A DNA stretch of 64,000 nt from JAOUJD01 sp963726405 (GTDB taxonomy: Bacteria > Pseudomonadota > Gammaproteobacteria > Burkholderiales > Burkholderiaceae_F): the NCBI GenBank assembly GCA_963726405.1, contig CAVSCF010000001.1:372001-436000 (forward strand), in the 5' to 3' direction. Under the pieces are notes generated by a model. The model was not told the origin of the DNA, did not search any database, and worked only from the letters and a program-made list of their open reading frames with translations. This document shows positions 8,623 to 17,822 of this stretch, piece after piece (positions within the stretch are counted from its first letter, which is position 1; every line of letters starts with the position of its first letter). The translations under genes and the position numbers were made by a program.

Positions 8623-10044
8623 TCACACCTTGGCGAGGCGGGCGGCCCACTGCGCGGCCTGCTCCCGCACCTGGTTCGGCGCGGTTCCGCCCACGTGGTT
8701 GCGCGCAGCGAGCGATCCGGCCGTCGTCAGCACGTCGCTCACATCGTCCGCCACCGGCGGGGCCAGAGCCTGGATCTCGGAGAGCGGCAAGGCATCGAGG
8801 GTGCAGCCGCGCTCCACGGCAAGACGGACGATGCGCGCGACGGCTTCGTGCGCATCGCGGAAGGCCATCCCCTTGCGCACCAGGTAATCGGCGAGATCGG
8901 TTGCCGTGGAAAAGCCCTCGTTCGCCGCCCGCTCCATTGCCGCCGCGTTCACTTCGAGCCCCGGCAGCATCTCGGCGAACGCGCGCAGCGTGTCGGCCAG
9001 CGTATCGACGGTGTCGAACAGCGGTTCCTTGTCTTCCTGGTTGTCCTTGTTGTAGGCCAGCGGCTGGCCCTTCATCAGGGTCAGCAGGGCCACCAGGCTG
9101 CCATAGACGCGGCCTGTCTTGCCGCGCGCCAGTTCGGCGACGTCGGGGTTCTTCTTCTGCGGCATGATCGACGAGCCGGTCGTGAACCGGTCCGGCAGAC
9201 GCACGAAGCCGAAGCGCGGGCTCATCCACAGCACCAGTTCTTCGGACAGCCGCGACACGTGCATCATCGCCAGGGCCGCGGCCGCGCAGAACTCGATCGC
9301 GAAATCGCGATCGCTCACGGCGTCGAGCGAATTCGCGGCGACCGCCTCGAAACCCAGTTGCTCTGCGACGTAGCCCCGATCGATCGGGAAGGTCGTTCCG
9401 GCCAGCGCCGCCGCGCCGAGCGGCAGCCGGTTGATGCGGCGGCGGGCGTCGACGAAGCGCTCGCGGTCACGCTCGAACATCTCGACGTACGCCAGCAGGT
9501 GATGCCCGAACGTGACCGGCTGGGCCACCTGCAGATGCGTGAACCCCGGCATGACGGTGGCGGCGTGGCGTGCGGCCTGCTCGACAAGCGCCTTTTGCAC
9601 GCGCCTGAGCAGGCCCACGATGCTGTCCAGTTCGCCGCGCAGCCACAGCCGGATGTCGGTCGCGACCTGGTCGTTGCGCGAACGCCCGGTATGCAGCCGC
9701 TTCCCGGCGTCGCCGACGAGGTCGGTCAGGCGTTTCTCGATGTTCAGGTGGACGTCTTCGAGCTCCAGGCGCCATTCGAAGCGGCCCTGCTCGATCTCGG
9801 CGCGGATCTGGGCGAGCCCGCGCTCGATGTCGGCCAGGTCGGTCGCGGTGATGATTCCCGCCCGGCCCAGCATGGCGGCATGCGCCAGCGAGCCCTGGAT
9901 GTCGGCGAAGGCCAGACGCCGGTCGAAGCCGACCGACGCGGTGTAGCGGAGCACGAAATCGGCCACCGGTTCGTCGAATCGACCCGACCATCCACTGCTT
10001 TTCGACGCCAGGGGATTCGCGGGTTGCACAGGATGCTCTGACAT
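8623..10044 (-). CDS. argH: Argininosuccinate lyase
   Basis: ArgH splits argininosuccinate into arginine and fumarate, the last step of arginine synthesis. The 473-residue length is normal. The fumarase/aspartase signature GSSIMPQKKNPD is at about residues 290-301 with the mobile-loop serine, and the general-acid region 'PGFTHLQVAQP' contains His170. 'HTGRSRNDQVATD' near residues 118-130 is also diagnostic. It is transcribed alone, divergent from the kinase gene. Confidence 0.98.
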   Translation of the reverse strand: MSEHPVQPANPLASKSSGWSGRFDEPVADFVLRYTASVGFDRRLAFADIQGSLAHAAMLGRAGIITATDLADIERGLAQIRAEIEQGRFEWRLELEDVHLNIEKRLTDLVGDAGKRLHTGRSRNDQVATDIRLWLRGELDSIVGLLRRVQKALVEQAARHAATVMPGFTHLQVAQPVTFGHHLLAYVEMFERDRERFVDARRRINRLPLGAAALAGTTFPIDRGYVAEQLGFEAVAANSLDAVSDRDFAIEFCAAAALAMMHVSRLSEELVLWMSPRFGFVRLPDRFTTGSSIMPQKKNPDVAELARGKTGRVYGSLVALLTLMKGQPLAYNKDNQEDKEPLFDTVDTLADTLRAFAEMLPGLEVNAAAMERAANEGFSTATDLADYLVRKGMAFRDAHEAVARIVRLAVERGCTLDALPLSEIQALAPPVADDVSDVLTTAGSLAARNHVGGTAPNQVREQAAQWAARLAKV

Positions 10045-10185
10045 AATCGATTCAAGGGGAGGCGCGCGTGAAGGCAGATCGTCCGGCGCCTGACGTTGTC
10101 CCGTGCGTTGTCGTTTGCGGGGATTATAGGTTTGAAGACATCGCCACCCGCATTGAAGGGGCCGTTGGCACGCGACGAGACGGCC

Positions 10186-11175
10186 GTGCCGACCCCGCGC
10201 AACGTGATTCCCGACGGCTGCAACATGGGCGTGCTGCTCCGCGTGACCGGCACCGTGTTCACCCTCGTCGCGGCCGCGGCATTGGCCGACTCCGCCTCCG
10301 CCCCCGAGGCGATTGCGGCTCTGCTCCGGACGATGTCATTCGCGGCGCCCACCACGTTGGCGAGCCTGATGCTCTGGTGCGCGGCCCGCCGCTCGCTGCC
10401 TGCGCTCGACGTCCCGGTGCAGCGGGTGATCGCATGGCTGATCCCCGCCGTGCTGGCGCTGTTCGTGGCCCTGGTGTTCAACGCGCCCGGAGGATCGTGG
10501 GCGGCGATCGCCCATTTCACCGCGGCCTTTGCCGTGGGCGCGGGCTTCCAGCATTACTGCGAACTGCGCGAGCGCGCGTTCTCTCCGGCCGTGGCCGAGG
10601 CGAAGTACCAGGCGCTGCAGTCCCGCATCCGGCCGCACTTCCTGTTCAACAGCCTCAATGCGGTGCTGTCGGTGATCCGCACCGAGCCGGCGAAAGCCGA
10701 GCGGATGCTCGAGAGCATCGCCGAACTCTTCCGTGCGGTGATGGCCGATACGCGGAAGTTGGTGCCTTTGGAGCAGGAAATCGAGCTTTGCAGGAACTAT
10801 GTTGAGATCGAACAGACCCGGCTGGGAAATAGGCTGGCTGTCGACTGGCAAATCGGGGCATACCACCCCCGGGCAAAGGTGCCACAGTTACTCCTGCAAC
10901 CGGTCATCGAGAACGCGATCCGGTACGGCGCGGAGAAGCTTCCGGGAAAAGCCGACATCGTGGTGCGCGTTCGTCAGCACGGGTTCGTGCTGGAGATCTA
11001 CGTCAGCAACCCGATCGCCCCGGAAAGACCGGAGCGGGAGGGGAACCAGATCGGCCTCGCGAACATCCGGGGACGACTGGCGCTGATCTACGACCTCGAG
11101 GCCAAGGTGGAAACACAGATGCGGCGCGATCGGTTCGAGTTGACGATGACTCTTCCGGTCGAACGGCGCACCTGA
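10186..11175 (+). CDS. Sensor histidine kinase, LytS/AlgZ type
   Basis: A membrane kinase with four predicted helices in the first 130 residues, then the His-kinase region 'QSRIRPHFLFNSLNAV' whose His is the phosphorylation site. The ATP-binding part has 'LLLQPVIENAIRYG' and 'GNQIGLANIRGRL'. The start is uncertain: the frame is open to a TTG at 10096, but the family core begins around 'IPDGCNMGVLLRV', so the GTG at 10186 (329 residues) is preferred. A LytTR regulator follows after 12 bases, making an AlgZ/AlgR-like pair beside argH and hemC as in other betaproteobacteria and pseudomonads. Confidence 0.88.
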   Translation: MPTPRNVIPDGCNMGVLLRVTGTVFTLVAAAALADSASAPEAIAALLRTMSFAAPTTLASLMLWCAARRSLPALDVPVQRVIAWLIPAVLALFVALVFNAPGGSWAAIAHFTAAFAVGAGFQHYCELRERAFSPAVAEAKYQALQSRIRPHFLFNSLNAVLSVIRTEPAKAERMLESIAELFRAVMADTRKLVPLEQEIELCRNYVEIEQTRLGNRLAVDWQIGAYHPRAKVPQLLLQPVIENAIRYGAEKLPGKADIVVRVRQHGFVLEIYVSNPIAPERPEREGNQIGLANIRGRLALIYDLEAKVETQMRRDRFELTMTLPVERRT

Positions 11176-11187
11176 GGTGGAGCAACG

Positions 11188-11961
11188 ATGCTGAACGTGA
11201 TGATCGTCGACGATGAGCCCCCGGCCCGAGCGCGCCTCGGCCAGGTGCTGCGCGACTGTTCGGAACAGGTATCGCTGCAAGTCGTCGGAGAGGCCGAAGG
11301 CGGTATTCGCGGGCTCGAAGAGGCGGACCGGTTGCGACCCGACGTCGTGCTGCTCGACGTGAACATGCCGGATATGAACGGCATCGAGGTCGCGCGCCAT
11401 CTGGCGCAGCGGCAAAACCCGCCGGCCGTGATCTTCGTGACGGCCTATGACGAACACGCGCTCGAAGCCTTCGAGGTGCAGGCGCTCGACTACCTCATGA
11501 AACCTGTACGCGCAGAACGTCTCGTGGCCGCCCTCGCGCGTGCCGAACGCTTCCGGACCAACGAGCCCCGGATAGAGGAACTGGCCAAGAACATCGGCGC
11601 GGTGCGCTCGCACCTCACCGTGTCGGAACGCGGCCGCATGATCCTCGTGGCGATGGAGGAGGTGGTCTACCTTCGGGCCGAGCTGAAGTACGTCACGATC
11701 AAGACATCGACCCGCGAATACCTCACCGAGGAGTCGCTGACGTCGCTCGAAGCGGAATTCGGCGACCGGTTCGTGCGAATCCACCGCAACGCGCTCGTCG
11801 CCCGCAGTGCGATCCTCGGCTTCCAGCGCGTCCGCGGCAGCGTGGACGACGAAGGCGAAGCCTCCGAGGGGCACTGGGAAGTCCTGCTGAAGGAGGTTCC
11901 CGAACGCCTGCCCATCAGCCGCCGGCAATGGCCGACCGTCAAGGCGGCGGCGAGGATCTAG
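11188..11961 (+). CDS. LytTR-family response regulator (AlgR-like)
   Basis: A 257-residue regulator. The N-terminal receiver has the acidic pair in 'MIVDDEPPARARL', the phosphoacceptor Asp57 in 'VVLLDVNMP' and the conserved Lys in 'DYLMKPV'. The C-terminal LytTR DNA-binding domain is seen from 'LRAELKYVTIKT' to 'FVRIHRNALV'. It is the likely partner of the kinase 12 bases upstream. AlgR-type regulators control surface polysaccharide and motility genes in pseudomonads; targets here are unknown. Confidence 0.93.
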   Translation: MLNVMIVDDEPPARARLGQVLRDCSEQVSLQVVGEAEGGIRGLEEADRLRPDVVLLDVNMPDMNGIEVARHLAQRQNPPAVIFVTAYDEHALEAFEVQALDYLMKPVRAERLVAALARAERFRTNEPRIEELAKNIGAVRSHLTVSERGRMILVAMEEVVYLRAELKYVTIKTSTREYLTEESLTSLEAEFGDRFVRIHRNALVARSAILGFQRVRGSVDDEGEASEGHWEVLLKEVPERLPISRRQWPTVKAAARI

Positions 11962-12049
11962 AACCGGTCACGCGCTTGCCTCGGACCGCCAGGGTCCGTC
12001 GCCCTCTCCCGGGCGATTAAACTCCGGGCTCCTTCAAAGGGCCCACCCC

Positions 12050-12967
12050 ATGAATTCACCGCAACGGGTCGTGATTGCGACCCGCGAGAGTCCGCTGGCC
12101 ATGTGGCAGGCCGAGCACGTGCAAGGCCTGCTGCGGCAGCAGGGCGCCCGGGTCGAACTGCTGGGCATGACGACCCGCGGCGACCAGATCCTCGACCGCA
12201 CGCTGTCGAAAGTCGGCGGCAAGGGCCTCTTCGTGAAGGAGCTCGAGGTCGCGCTGCTCGAGGGCCGCGCCGACCTCGCCGTTCACTCGCTCAAAGACGT
12301 GCCGATGGAACTGCCGCCCGAGTTCGAACTGGCCGCCGTGATGACGCGCGAAGACCCGCGCGACTGCATCGTGTCCTCCCGCTATGCCACGCTCGAAGAG
12401 ATGCCGGCCGGAGCCCGCATCGGCACTTCCAGCCTGCGGCGCGAGCTGATGTTGCGTGCGCGCTTCCCGCGGCTCGCGATCCAGTCCATCCGCGGGAACG
12501 TCGGCACCCGCCTCGGGAAGCTCGACCGCGGCGAGTTCGACGCGCTCGTGATGGCCGCGGCGGGCCTCAAGCGGCTGGGACTGGCCGACCGGATCCGGCA
12601 GATCATCCCGACGACCGTGTCGCTGCCCGCGCCCGGCCAGGGCGCTCTCGGGATCGAGGTGCTGCGCAGCCATCCGACGGTCAGGGCGCTGCTCGCCCCG
12701 CTGAACGACCCGTCGACCCGTGCGGCGACCGCCGCCGAGCGCGGCGTCTCGCGCGGGCTCGGTGGCAGTTGCCAGGTTCCACTGGCCGCGTACGCCGAAG
12801 TCGAGGGCGGCGAGCTGCGGTTGCGGGCGCTGGTCGGAAACGCGGCGACCGGCGAGTTCGTCGAGACGGAGATCCGAGGCCCGGTCGCGGACGCCGACGC
12901 GATCGCCGCCGAGGCGGTGGCACGGCTCAAGGCGGACGGCGCACTCGAACTGCTCGGCACGGCCTGA
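12050..12967 (+). CDS. hemC: Hydroxymethylbilane synthase (porphobilinogen deaminase)
   Basis: HemC joins four porphobilinogens into hydroxymethylbilane for haem and other tetrapyrroles. The 305 residues contain 'HSLKDVP' with catalytic Asp83, 'IGTSSLRR' near 124-131, 'APGQGALGIE' near 194-203 and the dipyrromethane attachment Cys241 in 'GGSCQVPLAAYA'. It heads the hemC-hemD-hemX-hemY series, with 13 bases to hemD. Confidence 0.98.
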   Translation: MNSPQRVVIATRESPLAMWQAEHVQGLLRQQGARVELLGMTTRGDQILDRTLSKVGGKGLFVKELEVALLEGRADLAVHSLKDVPMELPPEFELAAVMTREDPRDCIVSSRYATLEEMPAGARIGTSSLRRELMLRARFPRLAIQSIRGNVGTRLGKLDRGEFDALVMAAAGLKRLGLADRIRQIIPTTVSLPAPGQGALGIEVLRSHPTVRALLAPLNDPSTRAATAAERGVSRGLGGSCQVPLAAYAEVEGGELRLRALVGNAATGEFVETEIRGPVADADAIAAEAVARLKADGALELLGTA

Positions 12968-12980
12968 GCGGCCCCGGATC

Positions 12981-13757
12981 ATGGGCGCTCCGGTCATCGT
13001 CACGCGTCCGGCCGCCCCCGGGCAACGATTGACGGCGGCTCTGCGGAACCGCGGCTGCGATGTGGCCTGGTGGCCGGCCTTCGACATCCTCCCGCCCGCC
13101 GACGAGACGGCGGTTCGCGGGGCACTCGCCCGACTGGCCGACTACGACCTCGCGCTCTTCGTCAGTCCGAACGCGGTTCACGCGACGACCGAGCGACTGA
13201 GCGGGGCATGGCCAGCCGGCACGGTGATCGGCGCCGTCGGGGCGAGCACCCGTGATTCGGCGCTCGCCGAACTGGCGGGCGCCGCCATGGCGACGGTCGT
13301 CGCGCCCGATGACCGCGACGAATCGGGCTCCGAGGGCTTCTGGCGGGCGTGGCGGGCCACCGGGCGCCGCGCTCGGCGGGTGCTGCTGCTGCGCGCTGCC
13401 ACCGGGCGGGACTGGATCGTCGACCAGTTGCGGGCGGAGGGCGCCGAGGTCGACGCCCTGGCCGTCTATGACCGCTGTCCGCACCGCCTTCCGGCGGGCG
13501 AACTGGCCCGCTTGCGCACCTGGATGCAGCGGGGCGTTGCCCCGGCCGTCATCGTCACGAGCGCGGAAGCCGTGGGCGCTAGCCTCGAACAGGTGCGCGG
13601 CATCGAAGGTGCCGCCGAGTGGCTGCAGGCCGGGCGGGCAATTGCCACCCATCCGCGTGTTGCGCAGCGGCTGCAAGCGGCTGGATTCCAGAACGTCGTA
13701 ACCACCGATAGCGACGACTCGTCCGTGGTCCGCAAGCTAGAATCGTTTCAAGGCTGA
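12981..13757 (+). CDS. hemD: Uroporphyrinogen-III synthase
   Basis: HemD closes and inverts ring D of hydroxymethylbilane. The family is weakly conserved; this 258-residue protein has the start 'VIVTRPAAPGQRLTAAL', the 'LALFVSPNAVHA' segment near residue 55 and the C-terminal 'VIVTSAEAVGASLEQV'. The ATG at 2 codons after the GCGGCCCCGG spacer (12981) is the first good start behind hemC, and the gene position between hemC and hemX supports the call. Confidence 0.93.
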   Translation: MGAPVIVTRPAAPGQRLTAALRNRGCDVAWWPAFDILPPADETAVRGALARLADYDLALFVSPNAVHATTERLSGAWPAGTVIGAVGASTRDSALAELAGAAMATVVAPDDRDESGSEGFWRAWRATGRRARRVLLLRAATGRDWIVDQLRAEGAEVDALAVYDRCPHRLPAGELARLRTWMQRGVAPAVIVTSAEAVGASLEQVRGIEGAAEWLQAGRAIATHPRVAQRLQAAGFQNVVTTDSDDSSVVRKLESFQG

Positions 13758-13812
13758 ACGAGCCGTCCCGCACCGCGACCGTGAGTCGCATCGACACTGG
13801 CAGTCATCCAAC

Positions 13813-14895
13813 GTGAGTACCGAATCGACCACGAGCCACGAACCCGCGGTCGCGCCGCCTGCGGTCGTCGAGCCCATTCCGGTCGCGTCGGCCCGGCGTG
13901 CGCGGGCGCCATGGGTCGCGCTGCTCGCACTGCTGCTCGCGATCGCCGTCGGCGTGCTGTCGTACTCGCAGCTCGCCAAGGTGAAGCGCGAAACTGCGCG
14001 CCGGCTCGGCGAACTGCAACAGGCCGCGTCGGCAGCGACGGAAACGGCAGCGCGTGCCGACGCCGAGGCTCGCTCCGCGCGCCAGCAGAACGCCGTCCTC
14101 GAGTCGCGTCTGGCCGAAGTCGAAAGCCAGCGTGAGGCGCTCGAGCAGTTGTATGCCGATCTCTCGCGCGGGCGCGACGAGGCCGTGCTGGTGGAAGTCG
14201 AACGCCTCATCACGCTGGGCGCGCAGGAACTGCAGATCAGCGGCAGCGTTCCGACGGCGCTGGCCGCGCTGCAGACCGCGGACGCGCGGCTCGCCCGCCT
14301 CGAAGCTCCGCGATTCCTGCCGTTGCGCCGCGTGCTGGCCCGCGACATCGAGCGCCTGAAGGCGGCGCCGACGGTGGACGTCACGGGCATCGCGCTCAAG
14401 ATCGACCAGCTGATCGCGAGCACCGACACGTGGCCTCTGCTCTCGGACGCGAACGCGAACGCGACGTCGCCGGCGGCGGCGTCCGCCCGCTCTGCGGCGC
14501 CACCGCCGCGGCAGCTCGAGTGGTGGGAGCGCACCTGGGACGCGCTGCAGCGCGAGCTGGGCGAGTACCGCGACCTGATCCGCATCCGCGTCGTCGACAC
14601 GCCCGACGCGATGCTGCTCGGCCAGCAGCAGCAGGTGCTGGTGCGCCAGCAGTTGCGGCTGCGGCTGCTCAACGCGCGCCAGGCGCTTCTCGGCCGAAAC
14701 GACCGCCTGTACCGCGCCGACCTGTCCGAGGCGCAGGTGCTGATGAACCGTTACTTCGACGTGCGCCAGCGCGATGCCGCCTCGGCACTCGTGTCGATGA
14801 AGCAGCTGGCATCGGCCCCGCTGTCCGTCGAAACGCCGAACATCAACGACAGCGTGGCCGCCGTGCGGGCGGTGCGCACCGCCCCGGGGCGTTAG
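13813..14895 (+). CDS. hemX: HemX family membrane protein (uroporphyrinogen-III C-methyltransferase homologue)
   Basis: A 360-residue protein with a short cytoplasmic N-terminus, one membrane helix at about residues 35-55 and a long coiled coil rich in Ala, Glu, Arg and Gln that would lie in the periplasm. It matches HemX of the hemCDXY cluster by layout and by 'WWERTWDALQRELGEYRDLI' in the C-terminal domain. Despite the historic name it lacks the methyltransferase fold, and its exact role beside haem synthesis is not settled. The start codon is GTG. Confidence 0.9.
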   Translation: MSTESTTSHEPAVAPPAVVEPIPVASARRARAPWVALLALLLAIAVGVLSYSQLAKVKRETARRLGELQQAASAATETAARADAEARSARQQNAVLESRLAEVESQREALEQLYADLSRGRDEAVLVEVERLITLGAQELQISGSVPTALAALQTADARLARLEAPRFLPLRRVLARDIERLKAAPTVDVTGIALKIDQLIASTDTWPLLSDANANATSPAAASARSAAPPPRQLEWWERTWDALQRELGEYRDLIRIRVVDTPDAMLLGQQQQVLVRQQLRLRLLNARQALLGRNDRLYRADLSEAQVLMNRYFDVRQRDAASALVSMKQLASAPLSVETPNINDSVAAVRAVRTAPGR

Positions 14896-14897
14896 CG

Positions 14898-16166
14898 ATG
14901 CGTTGGCTCTCTTCGGCGTTGCTGCTCGCGCTGCTGGCCGCGGTCATCGCGCTCATCCTGCAGATCAACGCCGGGAACGTCGCGTTCCTCGTGCATCCCT
15001 ATCGGGTGGATGTCTCGCTGAACCTGTTCATCGTCACCCTGGTCGTGCTGCTGGCGGCCGTCTACTGGATCGCACGCGCGATCCAGAAGGTTGCGGATTT
15101 CCCGGAACAGGTGCGGCTGTATCGCACGCGACGGGAGGAGGTCGGCGGGCAGCAGGCGCTGATCGAGGCGGTGAAGAGCCTGCTCGAAGGGCGCTTCGCA
15201 CGCGCGGAACGTGCCGCGCGGGCGGCGCAGTCGTCCGATACGACGGCGGGGGTGGCCGCGCTGATCGGCGCGCGCGCCGCGCACCGGATGCAGGAGTACG
15301 AACGCCGCGACGAGTGGCTGCACCGAGCCGAGAACGACACTGCGATGCAGACGGCGCGGCTCGTGGCGAGCGCCGAGATGTGGACGGAGCAGCGCGAGAA
15401 CGATTCCGCGCTCGACGCGATCGATCGCCTGCAGGGGGCCGGAGCCCGGCACATCCACGCGACGCGCATCGCGCTGAACGCCAACCTCCAGTCAGGCCGC
15501 TGGGAAGAGGCGCTCAAGGCGGTGCGGCTGCTGGAAAAGCGCAACGCGCTGCACGCGGTGCTGGCGCGCAAGCTCAAGCATGCGATCTACCGCGAACTGA
15601 TGCTGGCGCAGCGCCACGATGCGGCTTCACTCGAGGCCTTGTGGCGTCGGCTGCCGGAGGCAGACCGGCACGTGCCGGAGATCGCGCTCGAAGGCGCGCG
15701 GATGCTCAACGTGGCGGGGCGAGGCCAGCTCGCGGCCGCGGTCATCGAGGGCGCACTCGGCAAATCCCCTGTGGCCTGGGACGACATGGCCGAGCGACTG
15801 CTTGACGAGTACGCGCGCGCGCAATCGTTTCCCGCTCGTCACCAGCTCGAGCGGGCCGAGGCGTGGCTGGCGCAGGCGCCTGCGCGCGGCGCCATCCGCG
15901 CGGCGTTGCTGCGCACGGCGGGGCTGGTGTGCCTGCGCGAGCAGTTGTGGGGGAAGTCGAAGGGCTACCTGCAGGACAGCCTGGCGGAGGCAAAGCATCC
16001 GGCAACCTTCCTTGCGCTGGCCCGGCTCGCGGAGGCCGTGGGCGACGAGGCCGAAGCCGCACTTCAGTACCGCGAGGCCGCCCTCGGCTTTGCCCAGCTG
16101 CCCGCCGCGCATCCCGAGAACTCCATGGCCAGCCTGCGCTCGGGCGTACGCGAGATCGCGCACTGA
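14898..16166 (+). CDS. hemY: HemY protein (membrane-anchored TPR protein)
   Basis: A 422-residue protein that begins two bases after the hemX stop. Two membrane helices (about residues 4-22 and 38-58) are followed by a large alpha-helical TPR-like region, as in proteobacterial HemY. The conserved segment 'RREEVGGQQALIEAVKSLLE' follows the second helix. It is distinct from the protoporphyrinogen oxidase also called HemY in Gram-positives. It is thought to act with HemX near the membrane in tetrapyrrole metabolism. Confidence 0.92.
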   Translation: MRWLSSALLLALLAAVIALILQINAGNVAFLVHPYRVDVSLNLFIVTLVVLLAAVYWIARAIQKVADFPEQVRLYRTRREEVGGQQALIEAVKSLLEGRFARAERAARAAQSSDTTAGVAALIGARAAHRMQEYERRDEWLHRAENDTAMQTARLVASAEMWTEQRENDSALDAIDRLQGAGARHIHATRIALNANLQSGRWEEALKAVRLLEKRNALHAVLARKLKHAIYRELMLAQRHDAASLEALWRRLPEADRHVPEIALEGARMLNVAGRGQLAAAVIEGALGKSPVAWDDMAERLLDEYARAQSFPARHQLERAEAWLAQAPARGAIRAALLRTAGLVCLREQLWGKSKGYLQDSLAEAKHPATFLALARLAEAVGDEAEAALQYREAALGFAQLPAAHPENSMASLRSGVREIAH

Positions 16167-16191
16167 GCCCGCACCAGGTTTCGTACTTCGC

Positions 16192-16219
16192 TTGACACGT
16201 TGTTGCCGCCATCCATACT
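16192..16219 (+). promoter_or_regulatory. Putative sigma-70 promoter for the second TRAP operon
   Basis: A perfect -35 box TTGACA at 16192-16197 is followed after 16 bases by CATACT at 16214-16219. It lies between hemY and the TRAP receptor gene, about 65 bases before the receptor ATG, which has AGGAGA upstream. Expression experiments are absent; the call rests on box match and placement. Confidence 0.6.
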
Positions 16220-16282
16220 TGCGGACCGAGTGCCGGAAAAGCACCGGCCGCTGATTCAACGAGAGCCAGGAGACACACCCCA

Positions 16283-17258
16283 ATGAAGCTGATGCAGCTG
16301 AGCGCCGCGCTTGCCCTCGCCGGCGCGTGCGCGAGCCTTCCAGTCGCCGCGCAGACGACGATCAAGATCGGTTATGCAACGGCCGCGAATTCCCACTACG
16401 GCGTGGGTTCGACGGCGTTCTGCGAGGACCTCGAAAAAAGGACCTCCGGGCGCTACAAGTGCCAGCACTTCGCCAACTCGGCGCTCGGCGGCGAGCGCGA
16501 GATGATCGAGGCGGTGCAACTCGGCACGCTCGACGTGGTGAACACATCGACGGGCCCCGTCGGCAACTTCGTTCCCGAAGTCAACATCGTCGACATTCCG
16601 TTCCTGTTCCGCGACTACGACCATGCGCGCAAGACGCTCGATGGCCCGATCGGGCAGGACCTGCTTGCCAAGTTCCCGCCCAAGGGCCTGATCGCGATCG
16701 CCTGGACGGAAAACGGCTTCCGCCACATGACCAACAGCAAGCGCCCGATCAACAAGCCCGAAGACGTCAAGGGCCTGAAGATCCGCAGCATGCAGAACAA
16801 GGTGCACATCCAGGCCTTCCAGTCGATCGGCATCCAGCCGACCCCGATGGCGTTCCCGGAACTCTTCACTGCACTTCAGCAGGGCACGGTCGACGGCCAG
16901 GAAAACCCGATCCCGGTGATCCTGTCGGCGAAGTTCGTGCAGGTCCAGAAACACCTGTCGTTGACAGGCCATGTGTATTCGCCAGCCCTGCTGATCGTCT
17001 CCCCGGCGCTTGTGGAACAAGTTGTCGGATGCCGACAAGGCGGCGTTCCGCGAAGCGGGCAAGGCGGGTTCGGCTGCGCAGCGCAAGAAGGTCAACGACG
17101 ACGAGCGCGACGGTATCGCCCAGTTGCGCGCCGGCGGAATGGAAGTCGTGACCAACGTGGACGGCACCGCCTTCCGCAACGCGATGACGCCGGTGTGGAG
17201 CGAGTTCGCAAAGCAGTACGGCGCGGACAACATCAAGCGCATCCAGGACGTGAAGTAA
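16283..17258 (+). pseudogene. TRAP transporter substrate-binding protein (DctP family), frame interrupted near 17010
   Basis: The frame starts with a Sec signal peptide (about 23 residues, ending PVAAQ) and reads as a DctP receptor through 'FPELFTALQQGTVDGQENP'. Around 17008-17011 the sequence CGCTTGTGG has one T too many: the family text 'SPALWNKLSDADK' continues only in the next frame, which runs to the stop at 17258 and ends 'AKQYGADNIKRIQDVK'. Removing one base gives a normal 324-residue receptor. A sequencing error is more likely than a true pseudogene because both halves are well conserved. The permease genes follow. Confidence 0.88.
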
Positions 17259-17281
17259 GGGCCCTTTGGACTCGGGAAACG

Positions 17282-17312
17282 GGCCCCGCGGCGATTCCCC
17301 GGGGCCTTTTTT
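17282..17312 (+). terminator. Terminator-like hairpin between TRAP receptor and permease genes
   Basis: GGCCCCG at 17282-17288 pairs with CGGGGCC at 17300-17306 over an 11-base loop and is followed by six T residues. It lies inside the TRAP operon, 13 bases before the small permease ATG. Such intra-operon hairpins usually stop part of the transcription so that the receptor is made in excess of the permeases. Confidence 0.8.
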
Positions 17313-17324
17313 CTGCGCGCTGAC

Positions 17325-17816
17325 ATGGTGAAGTGGATTCTTGCGATCGACCGGATCGTCACGAACGCGATCTGGGCCCTGGCGGCGACGCTGCTGGGGA
17401 CGATTTCCGTCCTCGGTCTGTACCAGGTCCTGATCCGTTTCGTCTTCAACCAGCCCAGTTCGTGGACTGAGGAGATCATCGGCCGCCTTCTGATCTGGAC
17501 CGTCGCGCTCGGTGTCGTCGCCGCGTTCCGGCAGGGCGCGCTGGTTTCGGTGGACGTGATGCTGCGCTGGTCGCGCGGCCGCTGGCGCCAGGTGGTTCGG
17601 CTGATCATCCTGCTCGTGACCGCGACCTTCCTCGGCCTCATCGCCTGGCTCGGCTACGACCTGGCGTGGCGCATCCGCTTCCAGACGTTCGCCAGCATGC
17701 CGATCTCGATCAGCTGGGCCTATCTCGCGTTGCCGGTCGGAGCCACCTTCTCGCTGCTCGCAGTGGTGGCGCATTACTTCGATCCGATCAACCGCGAACT
17801 GGAAGTGCAGCAGTAG
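17325..17816 (+). CDS. TRAP transporter small permease (DctQ type)
   Basis: A 163-residue protein with four hydrophobic helices. The family pattern 'FNQPSSWTEEIIGRLLIWTV' lies between helices 1 and 2, and 'FRQGALVSVDVML' follows. It sits between the interrupted receptor gene and the large permease, 6 bases before the latter, so the three form one transporter for an unidentified carboxylate-type ligand. Confidence 0.93.
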   Translation: MVKWILAIDRIVTNAIWALAATLLGTISVLGLYQVLIRFVFNQPSSWTEEIIGRLLIWTVALGVVAAFRQGALVSVDVMLRWSRGRWRQVVRLIILLVTATFLGLIAWLGYDLAWRIRFQTFASMPISISWAYLALPVGATFSLLAVVAHYFDPINRELEVQQ

Positions 17817-17822
17817 CGCGCC

